The position numbers and the translations under genes are program-made. From Planctomycetota bacterium (lineage in GTDB: Bacteria; Planctomycetota; Phycisphaerae; Tepidisphaerales; Tepidisphaeraceae), in assembly GCA_029777755.1 (NCBI GenBank), contig JAKORQ010000352.1, positions 1 through 5,638 on the forward strand: 5,638 nucleotides of DNA, written 5' to 3'. The stretch's first letter is position 1, and each line of letters opens with the position of its first letter. Under the pieces are notes generated by a model, which did not search any database, had not been told where the DNA came from, and saw only the letters and a list, made by a program, of their open reading frames with translations. This document shows, piece after piece, positions 1 through 5,001 of this stretch.

Positions 1-156
1 CTGATCACCGACCACAACGTCCGCGAGACCCTCGGCATCTGCGACCGCGCCTTCATCATCAATGCCGGCGAAGTGCTGGCCAGCGGCCGCCCCGACGAGA
101 TCGTCCACAATGAGCAGGTGCGTCAGGTCTACCTTGGCGAACACTTCCGGCTCTGA
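1..156 (+). CDS. lptB: LptB, LPS export ABC transporter ATPase (C-terminal end only)
   Basis: The window opens inside this gene; only the last 51 residues and the TGA stop are visible. The fragment starts with the ABC ATPase H-loop (ITDHNVRETL, with the switch histidine at visible residue 5) and ends with YLGEHFRL, closely resembling the known LptB C-terminus (YLGEDFRL in E. coli). LptB is the cytoplasmic ATPase that powers LptFG to extract lipopolysaccharide from the inner membrane and push it along the LptC-LptA bridge to the outer membrane. The Walker A, signature and Walker B motifs lie outside the window. Only 15 bp separate its stop from the rpoN start, so the two are very probably cotranscribed, as in many proteobacteria where lptB precedes rpoN. 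The identification is strong despite the truncation by the window edge. Confidence 0.93.
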   Translation: MITDHNVRETLGICDRAFIINAGEVLASGRPDEIVHNEQVRQVYLGEHFRL

Positions 157-171
157 GCACCGAGACGACTC

Positions 172-1635
172 ATGAAGCCCAGCCTCCAGCTCAAACTCTC
201 CCAGCACCTTGCGCTGACACCGCAACTGCAGCAGTCCATCAAGCTGCTCCAGCTGTCCACCCTCGAGCTCAACCAGGAGATCGAGAAGATCCTGCTCGAG
301 AACCCGATGCTCGAACGGGAAGAGCCAGAAGGCGATCTGGGCTCCAGCCGCGTCGAGGCCCCCGGCCCGGTGGCGCCGGCAGGCAGCGAGGCCGCCCACG
401 AGCGGGATCAGGAACAATCCCGGGAGGCCGACCGGGAGCGCGAGCCGGATCAGGATTTCGACAATAGCGGTGAAGCCGGTGAATGGATGGCCGCGGGCAG
501 TGGCAATGGCCAGCGGGATGACGACGATGACGCCGATTTCCAGGAGTTCCAGGCTGCCGTACCGTCCCTGCGTGACCACCTGGATGCCCAGATCGCCCTC
601 ACCCCCCTGTCCGACCGGGACCGGGCTCTGGTGCGCTTTCTGGTCGAAGCCCTGGACGATGACGGCTACCTGAGCCAGGAGCTGGAAGATCTCCTGCCCC
701 TGCTGCCCCCCGAACACGAAATCGAGATCGACGACCTCAACATCGCCCTGCGCCAGATCCAGAGCCTGGACCCGGCCGGCGTCGGTGCCCGGGACGTGGG
801 CCAGTGCCTGGCCCTGCAGCTGCAGACCCTGCCCCGCTCCGAAACCCGCCAGCTGGCCTTGGCCATTGTTGCCGAGCATCTGGAACTCCTGGCGGCCCGG
901 GACTTCCTCAAGCTCAAGCGGGCCCTGCGCTGCAACGACGACGCCCTGCGGGAAGCCCACAACCTGATCCTGGGTCTGAACCCCCGCCCTGGCGCCCAGT
1001 TCTCCCAGGCCGACACCCGCTACGTGGTGCCGGATGTCGTGGTGCGCAAGGTGCGCAGCACCTGGGTTGTCAATCTCAACCCCGACGCCATGCCGCGGCT
1101 GCGCGTCAATCAGCTTTATGCCCAGATCCTGCGGGACAACCGGGGGGCCAGCGGCTCCCTGTCCAGCCACCTGCAGGAGGCCCGCTGGCTGATCAAGAAC
1201 GTGCAGCAGCGTTTCGAGACCATCCAGCGTGTCTCGCAAGCGATCGTTGACCGCCAGCGCCAGTTCTTCGATTATGGCGATGTGGCAATGCGCCCGCTTA
1301 CCCTGCGGGAAATCGCCGAGCAGCTGGATCTACACGAATCCACCGTCTCCCGGGTGACCACCCAAAAGTACATGGCCACGCCGCGGGGCATTTTCGAGTT
1401 CAAGTATTTTTTCGGCAGTCACGTCGCCACCGACAGCGGTGGTGCTGCCTCCTCGACGGCGATTCGGGCGCTGATTCGCCAGCTCGTGGGGGCAGAAGAC
1501 AAGAGGAAACCCTTGTCCGACGCGAAGATTGCCGAGTTGTTGGGCCAGCAGGGTATCGTGGTCGCTCGACGGACGATTGCAAAGTACCGCGAGTCCCTCG
1601 ACATCCCGCCGGTCAGTCTGCGCAAAACCATCTGA
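172..1635 (+). CDS. rpoN: RNA polymerase sigma-54 factor RpoN
   Basis: This 487-residue protein is full length for sigma-54. Region I (about residues 5-48) is the glutamine/leucine-rich segment (LALTPQLQQSIKLLQLS) that contacts AAA+ activators and holds the polymerase silent. Region II (about 49-125) is a low-complexity acidic linker ending in a run of aspartates (116-120). The core-binding region follows (about 128-320). The C-terminal DNA-binding part has a helix-turn-helix (about 376-401, LTLREIAEQLDLHESTVSRV) and the diagnostic RpoN box ARRTIAKYRE at 465-474, which reads the -24 element. The protein directs core polymerase to -24/-12 promoters for nitrogen, motility and carbon-related genes. 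The ATG at 172 is preceded by a weak GAGA (162-165). It sits 15 bp after lptB and 16 bp before hpf, so all three probably share transcripts. Confidence 0.98.
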   Translation: MKPSLQLKLSQHLALTPQLQQSIKLLQLSTLELNQEIEKILLENPMLEREEPEGDLGSSRVEAPGPVAPAGSEAAHERDQEQSREADREREPDQDFDNSGEAGEWMAAGSGNGQRDDDDDADFQEFQAAVPSLRDHLDAQIALTPLSDRDRALVRFLVEALDDDGYLSQELEDLLPLLPPEHEIEIDDLNIALRQIQSLDPAGVGARDVGQCLALQLQTLPRSETRQLALAIVAEHLELLAARDFLKLKRALRCNDDALREAHNLILGLNPRPGAQFSQADTRYVVPDVVVRKVRSTWVVNLNPDAMPRLRVNQLYAQILRDNRGASGSLSSHLQEARWLIKNVQQRFETIQRVSQAIVDRQRQFFDYGDVAMRPLTLREIAEQLDLHESTVSRVTTQKYMATPRGIFEFKYFFGSHVATDSGGAASSTAIRALIRQLVGAEDKRKPLSDAKIAELLGQQGIVVARRTIAKYRESLDIPPVSLRKTI

Positions 1636-1636
1636 C

Positions 1637-1643
1637 AGAAAGG
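1637..1643 (+). promoter_or_regulatory. Ribosome binding site fixing the hpf start
   Basis: AGAAAGG lies 8 nt before the ATG at 1652, between the rpoN stop and hpf. It supports this ATG over the in-frame ATG at 1529, which lies inside rpoN and would add 41 residues unlike any HPF N-terminus. Confidence 0.7.
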
Positions 1644-1651
1644 TAGCAACC

Positions 1652-1975
1652 ATGAACCTCAACATCACGGGGCATCACGTCGAAGTTACGCCGGCGATCC
1701 GCGAGTACGTCACCTCCAAGCTCGACCGCGTGATCCGGCATTTCGACAACGTGACCAGCGTCGGCGTGATCCTCTCGGTGGAGAAGCTGCGTCAGAAGGC
1801 TGAAGTCACCGTTCACGTGCGCGGCAAGGACATCCATGTCGAGAGCGAAGACTCCGACATGTACGCCGCCATCGACGCCCTGACCGACAAGCTGGACCGT
1901 CAGGTTTTGAAGTACAAGGACAAGGTCTCCGACCATGGTCATGACTCACTGAAGCACCACGTGGCCGAATCCTGA
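1652..1975 (+). CDS. hpf: Ribosome hibernation promoting factor HPF (short form; sigma-54 modulation protein family)
   Basis: The 107-residue protein starts MNLNITGHHVEVTPAIREYV, typical of short HPF. It carries the family's basic ribosome-binding features: RGKDIHVE (57-64) and the helix DMYAAIDALTDKLDRQVLKYKDK (split here as DMYAAIDALTDK, 69-80, and LDRQVLKYKDK, 81-91). HPF binds the 30S decoding region of idle ribosomes, blocks tRNA and mRNA binding, and promotes 100S dimers in stationary phase. The length matches the short class; the C-terminal dimerisation domain of long HPF is absent. The protein ends in a histidine-rich tail (HGHDSLKHHVAES). It lies 16 bp after rpoN, the classic position that gave the family its older name 'sigma-54 modulation protein'. 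A start at 1529 inside rpoN is possible on paper but unsupported. Transcription probably comes from rpoN or further upstream. Confidence 0.96.
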   Translation: MNLNITGHHVEVTPAIREYVTSKLDRVIRHFDNVTSVGVILSVEKLRQKAEVTVHVRGKDIHVESEDSDMYAAIDALTDKLDRQVLKYKDKVSDHGHDSLKHHVAES

Positions 1976-2019
1976 TTCGTCTGCGCAAGTAATCCCGTTT
2001 TCCCCGGGACCGTTGTGGC

Positions 2020-2025
2020 TATAAT
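2020..2025 (+). promoter_or_regulatory. Candidate sigma-70 promoter (-10 element) for ptsN-hprK
   Basis: A perfect TATAAT sits in the 160-bp gap between hpf and ptsN and is followed at once by a GC-rich stretch (GCGCCCC). The -35 is poor: the best hexamer at suitable spacing is TTTTCC (1998-2003, 16-bp spacer, 3 of 6 matches). A TG at 2016-2017 is one base off the extended -10 position. The predicted start is near 2032, giving a leader of roughly 100 nt before the ptsN ATG. A GC-rich discriminator is associated with growth-rate and ppGpp-sensitive promoters; that regulation is inference here. Confidence 0.5.
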
Positions 2026-2048
2026 GCGCCCCAGTTGACACAACGGCC

Positions 2049-2068
2049 CCGGCGGCTGAAGCCTCCGG
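2049..2068 (+). other. Small hairpin in the putative ptsN leader
   Basis: CCGG and CCGG (2049-2052, 2065-2068) flank a second GGC/GCC pair (2054-2056, 2061-2063) around a TGAA loop, with one mismatch between the stems. It lacks a T-run, so it is not an intrinsic terminator. It would lie just downstream of the predicted transcription start. It may be chance in GC-rich DNA. Confidence 0.25.
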
Positions 2069-2121
2069 ATCCTCCCTGAATCGCCCTTCATCGGAAACCT
2101 GTGTCGGTCCTTGCCGCATGC

Positions 2122-2128
2122 AGGAGAG
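2122..2128 (+). promoter_or_regulatory. Ribosome binding site fixing the ptsN start
   Basis: AGGAGAG lies 7 nt before the ATG at 2136. It excludes the in-frame ATG at 2118, which would begin upstream of this site and has no Shine-Dalgarno of its own. Confidence 0.8.
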
Positions 2129-2135
2129 TCCAAGC

Positions 2136-2621
2136 ATGAATCTCATCGCCAAATTACTGCCGCCGGCCAACGTGGTCGTCGGACTCGAGGCGAGCAGCAA
2201 GAAGCGCGCTTTCGAGCAAGCGGGCCTGCTGTTCGAGAACAACCATGGAATCGGCCGAAGCACCGTCTTCGACAGCCTGTTTGCCCGGGAGAAGCTCGGC
2301 TCCACCGGACTGGGACAGGGCATCGCCATTCCCCACGGCCGCATCAAAGGCCTGAAGGATGCCCTTGGCGCCTTCATCCGCCTGGCCGAGCCGGTTCCCT
2401 TCGACGCGCCCGACGGACGCCCGGTCTCCCTGCTGTTCGTGCTGCTGGTGCCTGAACAGGCCAACGAACACCACCTGCAATTGCTGTCCGAGTTGGCCCA
2501 GATGTTCAGCGACCGCGCCTTCCGCGAGCAGCTCCTGAACGCCCCGGATGCCCTGGCTGCCCATGCCCTCTTCGCCCAGTGGGGAAGCGATGCGCCAGAC
2601 GACAGTAGCGCGGCTGTTTGA
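2136..2621 (+). CDS. ptsN: Nitrogen-regulatory PTS protein EIIA-Ntr (PtsN)
   Basis: The 161-residue cytoplasmic protein is a single PTS EIIA type-2 domain of normal family length. The phosphorylation site is seen in GLGQGIAIPHGR, with the acceptor histidine at residue 67. Downstream, PVPFDAPDGRPVSLLFVLLVPE and the HLQLLSELAQMF helix are typical of PtsN. EIIA-Ntr receives phosphate from the EI-Ntr/NPr or HPr chain and acts by binding regulatory targets (in other bacteria potassium transport, sensor kinases and others) rather than by moving sugars; no EIIB or EIIC partner is visible. The start at 2136 is chosen for its AGGAG site. Its 3' end overlaps hprK by 32 bp, pointing to translational coupling. 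A consensus -10 at 2020 may give it a promoter separate from rpoN-hpf. Confidence 0.96.
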   Translation: MNLIAKLLPPANVVVGLEASSKKRAFEQAGLLFENNHGIGRSTVFDSLFAREKLGSTGLGQGIAIPHGRIKGLKDALGAFIRLAEPVPFDAPDGRPVSLLFVLLVPEQANEHHLQLLSELAQMFSDRAFREQLLNAPDALAAHALFAQWGSDAPDDSSAAV

Positions 2622-3525
2622 CGACAACCTGGAACGCCTGAGACTGCGGCACCTCTGCGGCAGCCTCGCCACCCGCATTGCGGTCTCGGAAGACCGCATC
2701 TGGCCGGCGGATATGGTCGGTCACCTGAACCTGATCCACCCAGACCGCCTGCAGATTCTCGGTGCCTCCGAGATTGCCTGGGCCCGGCGCCAGACCCGGG
2801 AAAAGGTCATCCACCACGTACGGGAGATCCTCTCCTACGCCCCCCCGGCCCTCATCGTCGCCGACGACGAGGATATCCCCAGCATCATCCGCACCCTGTG
2901 TGCCAACGAAGACGTGGCGCTGTTCGCCAGCCTGCTGCCGGCGGCCAACGTCATTGACCACCTGCGCAGCTACCTGTCGCGCAAGCTGGCCGAGCGGGTG
3001 GCCCTGCATGGGGTCCTGATGGACGTTCTGAGCCTGGGGGTGTTCATCACCGGAGACTCCGGTGCCGGCAAGTCCGAACTCGCTCTCGAACTGATTTCCC
3101 GGGGCCACGGTCTGGTCGCCGATGACATCGTCGAGTTTTCACGCATCGCTCCGAACGTCCTGGAAGGACGCTGCCCTGAACTGCTCCAGGACGTGATTGA
3201 GGTTCGCGGCCTGGGCATCCTCAACATCCGCACGATCTTCGGCGAAACAGCGTGTCGCCGGAAGATGAAGCTCAAGCTCGTCGTTCATCTGCAGCGCCGC
3301 CAGCCCGGTCAGGAAGACCCTCTGCGCCTCAGCCAGGATGCCGAGGAACAACTGATCCTGGGCATCCCGGTACGGCGGGTGATCCTGCCCGTGGCGGCTG
3401 GTCGCAACCTCGCGGTGCTGCTCGAAGCCGCCGTGCGCTCGACCATCCTGCTCCTGCGTGGCATCGACTCCACCCAGGAGTTCGTGGATCGCCAGCGCCG
3501 GGCCATGGAAGAGAACGGCGTCTGA
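2590..3525 (+). CDS. hprK: HPr kinase/phosphorylase HprK
   Basis: The 311-residue protein has the usual two-domain layout: an N-terminal domain of unclear role (about 1-130) and a C-terminal catalytic domain. The latter shows the HG pair (140-141), the P-loop GDSGAGKS (155-162), the DD pair of LVADD (178-179), the family signature IEVRGLGILNI (203-213) and the C-terminal GIPVRRVILPV...GRN stretch (258-273). The enzyme phosphorylates a seryl residue of HPr with ATP or pyrophosphate and reverses this by phosphorolysis, so it gates phosphate flow through the PTS towards PtsN. The ATG at 2590 lies inside the ptsN 3' end; the in-frame ATG at 2548 would add 14 unlike residues. A GGGA at 2582-2585 is a close, imperfect Shine-Dalgarno, so translation probably depends on ptsN. 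HPr itself and rapZ, frequent neighbours, are not in the window. Confidence 0.97.
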   Translation: MRQTTVARLFDDNLERLRLRHLCGSLATRIAVSEDRIWPADMVGHLNLIHPDRLQILGASEIAWARRQTREKVIHHVREILSYAPPALIVADDEDIPSIIRTLCANEDVALFASLLPAANVIDHLRSYLSRKLAERVALHGVLMDVLSLGVFITGDSGAGKSELALELISRGHGLVADDIVEFSRIAPNVLEGRCPELLQDVIEVRGLGILNIRTIFGETACRRKMKLKLVVHLQRRQPGQEDPLRLSQDAEEQLILGIPVRRVILPVAAGRNLAVLLEAAVRSTILLLRGIDSTQEFVDRQRRAMEENGV

Positions 3526-3620
3526 AGACTGGACACACAAAGCTGCAAAAGAATGTGGCGCATGCGGTGTAATCACTCCCGGGCACGGCGGGGCGTCAAC
3601 GCCATTGCACATGCTCCGTT

Positions 3621-3626
3621 TATGAT
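3621..3626 (+). promoter_or_regulatory. Possible -10 element for the psiF-like gene
   Basis: TATGAT (5 of 6 matches to TATAAT) lies 44 bp before the start codon in the 144-bp gap after hprK. No credible -35 occurs at 16-18 bp upstream. A second -10-like hexamer, GATAAT (3642-3647), has a weak -35 (TTTATG, 3619-3624) but would leave almost no leader ahead of the ribosome binding site. No Pho box or -24/-12 promoter is recognisable here. Confidence 0.3.
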
Positions 3627-3656
3627 GGTGTCGCAGTTCCTGATAATCCTTCCTAC

Positions 3657-3662
3657 GAGGAG
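3657..3662 (+). promoter_or_regulatory. Ribosome binding site fixing the psiF-like start
   Basis: GAGGAG lies 7 nt before the ATG at 3670. That ATG opens directly into a signal peptide, ruling out the in-frame ATG at 3553. Confidence 0.8.
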
Positions 3663-3669
3663 TGGCCTG

Positions 3670-3963
3670 ATGAAAAAAATGATCCTGAGCGTCGCCGTTT
3701 CCCTGCTCGCCGCCAGCCTGGCACCCGCCGCTCTCGCGGCCGGCGCCCAGCAGAACAAGATGAAGGAATGCAATGCCTCTGCGGGTGACAAGGCGTTGAA
3801 GGGCGACGAGCGCAAGGCGTTCATGAAGGAATGTCTGTCCGCCAAGCCTGCCAAGACCACCCAGCAGGACAAGATGAAGTCCTGCAACAAGGACGCTGGC
3901 GAGAAAGCACTGAAGGGTAATGAGCGCAAGAAGTTCATGAGCGACTGCCTGAAGGCGAATTGA
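3670..3963 (+). CDS. Secreted PsiF-repeat family protein
   Basis: The 97-residue protein begins with a clear signal peptide: MKK, a hydrophobic core (about 5-18) and an ALA-A cleavage region near residues 21-24. The mature part of about 73 residues is almost entirely two PsiF-type repeats (27-58 and 65-96), joined by a short KPAKTT linker. The repeats share 22 of 32 residues, including QQxKMKxCN, KALKG, ERKxFM and CL. Each repeat has two cysteines 21 residues apart (34/55 and 72/93), compatible with periplasmic disulphides. The mature protein is lysine-rich. E. coli PsiF is known as phosphate-starvation inducible, but the family's biochemical role is unknown, so I infer only periplasmic location. 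The gene has its own ribosome binding site and a strong hairpin after it, so it is probably transcribed apart from hprK. Confidence 0.9.
   Translation: MKKMILSVAVSLLAASLAPAALAAGAQQNKMKECNASAGDKALKGDERKAFMKECLSAKPAKTTQQDKMKSCNKDAGEKALKGNERKKFMSDCLKAN
3748..3957 (+). repeat. Tandem PsiF repeats within the coding sequence
   Basis: Two 96-bp coding units (3748-3843 and 3862-3957) are separated by 18 bp. They encode 32-residue repeats identical at 22 positions, with the same cysteine spacing. This points to an internal duplication of one module, old enough for the units to have diverged. Confidence 0.85.
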
Positions 3964-3980
3964 TCCGCCCGCCTCCATCA

Positions 3981-4011
3981 GCACGAAGGGCCGCATTTGC
4001 GGCCCTTCTGC
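3981..4011 (+). terminator. Long hairpin terminator between convergent genes
   Basis: A perfect 10-bp inverted repeat (3985-3994 and 3999-4008; GAAGGGCCGC, loop ATTT, GCGGCCCTTC) is extended by GCA/TGC (3981-3983, 4009-4011) past one bulged C. It starts 17 bp after the psiF-like stop and 30 bp beyond the stop of the - strand cyclase-FHA gene, so it could end both transcripts. The tract after it on the + strand (ATTTC) is a poor T-run, and on the - strand there is none, so termination may be incomplete or assisted. Confidence 0.8.
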
Positions 4012-4041
4012 ATTTCAGCCCTGCGCGCTCCGCACGACCTG

Positions 4042-4902
4042 TCAGTCGATGGCAAAGGCCACTGCGTCGGACATGTTCTCGGCCGGCGAGAAACCGCAGC
4101 CGATATGCCCCTTTTCACCCAGGATGAACTCGTCGCGCTTGATGCAGTGCTCCGGGTTTCCCTCTTCGAGAAGATAGGTGCCATTGGTGCTGGAATCGGC
4201 CAGATAGAACAGACCGCTACGTAACTCAATGCGGGCGTGCTGCCGGGACACCCGCGGATCGGCCACGACAATGTCGTTGCCGGTTTCGCGCCCGAAGAGC
4301 AGCGTCGGATGGGCTGCGTCTATGACCCAGTTCTGCCCGCGGAAGCTCACCCGCAGCTGTTTGAGGGCCTGTGCCGCCTCGTGGCGCAACTCTGCCGGGG
4401 TCGGCGGCGGGAGATCGCCCAGTTCAAGTGTCGGAAACGGAACCCCGCTGTTTTCTTCCATGCGGCTGAGCATGCGGCGCATGGACGGAGACAGGGCCTC
4501 ACTGAAGCTCTCGGATACCGATATGGTGTCCGGGTTATGACTGGTAACCAGCCTGACGGCCATCACTTCGGCCTTCTCATCGGCCTTTTCTGCCTCGGCC
4601 TCGAGCACCACTCCGGCCCGCAAGACGAGCTTGATGCCGCTCATGGGCGGCAGTGCCCGCACCCGCTCACGCATCTCCCGGGCGGCGAGCAGGGCTGAAT
4701 CAGCCTCCGGAAAACGTGCCAGCAAACCGTCCGGGTGCAACTCAAGGCCGCTGGCCGAATACGCCTCCGCACATCGGGACATCCGGTTCAGGCAGCGCTC
4801 GACCGCATAGCCGGCCTCAGCTTCGCCGAGTTTGACGGCAAGGGGTGCACCGCCGGCCACATCGGCATACAGCAGGCAGGCTGCGGAGGAACGCTCAATC
4901 AT
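4042..4902 (-). CDS. Cyclase-like/FHA two-domain protein
   Basis: The 286-residue protein has no signal peptide or membrane segment, so it is probably cytoplasmic. Residues about 7-135 resemble a class III nucleotide cyclase domain: LLYADVAG (metal-binding Asp14), PDGLLARF (second metal Asp58) and VRLVTSHNPDTISVSE (117-130 region, Arg117 kept). By eye, the usual substrate-contacting Lys, Asp and Asn are replaced (Glu54, Lys106, Val113), so activity is doubtful. Residues about 184-275 form an FHA domain with the canonical GR (204-205), SRQHA (219-223) and NGT (240-242), which should bind phosphothreonine peptides. A proline-rich hinge (LPPPTPAE, 164-171) joins the two. The ATG at 4902 is chosen for its GGAG site; an upstream in-frame start at 4989 lacks support. 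It follows ttcA by 99 bp on the same strand. I know of no assigned function; a signalling adaptor is an inference. Confidence 0.82.
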   Translation of the reverse strand: MIERSSAACLLYADVAGGAPLAVKLGEAEAGYAVERCLNRMSRCAEAYSASGLELHPDGLLARFPEADSALLAAREMRERVRALPPMSGIKLVLRAGVVLEAEAEKADEKAEVMAVRLVTSHNPDTISVSESFSEALSPSMRRMLSRMEENSGVPFPTLELGDLPPPTPAELRHEAAQALKQLRVSFRGQNWVIDAAHPTLLFGRETGNDIVVADPRVSRQHARIELRSGLFYLADSSTNGTYLLEEGNPEHCIKRDEFILGEKGHIGCGFSPAENMSDAVAFAID

Positions 4903-4911
4903 TCTCACAGA

Positions 4912-4915
4912 CTCC
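4912..4915 (-). promoter_or_regulatory. Ribosome binding site fixing the cyclase-FHA start
   Basis: On the - strand GGAG lies 9 nt before the ATG at 4902-4900. It favours this start over the in-frame ATG at 4989, which would add 29 residues outside the cyclase fold. Confidence 0.6.
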
Positions 4916-5001
4916 GACGACGGTAATTGACGGCTCGCCCGGCACAGCGCCGGCATCCCCGGGGAAGGCCCGGTACAGGTCAGGCGCAAGGGGCTCCGAC
5001 A

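Noticed and set aside
1993..2009. Hairpin TCCCG/CGGGA just after hpf, as a terminator
   Set aside because: The 5-bp stem with no following T-run is too weak to call.
2016..2030. Possible sigma-54 promoter (TGGC...TGCGCC) upstream of ptsN, attractive because rpoN is adjacent
   Set aside because: The GG and GC pairs are 7 or 9 bases apart rather than the required 10, and the same bases form a consensus TATAAT.
2035..2040. Perfect TTGACA hexamer in the hpf-ptsN gap
   Set aside because: The bases 16-18 bp downstream (around 2057-2064) are GC-rich and nothing resembles a -10.
1946..2699. Long - strand open frames opposite ptsN (1946-2464 and 2154-2699)
   Set aside because: They mirror ptsN and the start of hprK, carry no recognisable motif and overlap each other; they are typical shadows in high-GC DNA.
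3048..3064. Perfect 7-bp inverted repeat (CACCGGA, GAC, TCCGGTG) inside hprK
   Set aside because: It encodes the conserved P-loop glycine-rich segment; coding constraint and high GC explain it.
3592..3603. Short hairpin GGCG-TCAA-CGCC after hprK, as a possible terminator
   Set aside because: The stem is only 4 bp and no T-run follows.
3592..3609. Possible -24/-12 promoter or Pho box upstream of the psiF-like gene (TTGCA at 3605)
   Set aside because: No TGGCA element sits at the needed distance upstream of TTGCA, and no CTGTCAT-type direct repeats occur in the gap.
3553..3669. N-terminal extension of the psiF-like protein from an ATG at 3553
   Set aside because: It would bury the signal peptide 39 residues in, and the strong GAGGAG site lies 7 nt before the ATG at 3670.
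3139..3996. A 285-residue open frame on the - strand across the hprK 3' end and the psiF-like gene
   Set aside because: It is antisense to two well-supported genes and crosses the gap between them. Its composition follows the GC-rich third-position shadow, and no recognisable domain or suitable ribosome binding site was seen.
4903..4989. 29-residue N-terminal extension of the cyclase-FHA protein
   Set aside because: The added residues do not belong to the cyclase fold, and a GGAG site precedes the ATG at 4902.
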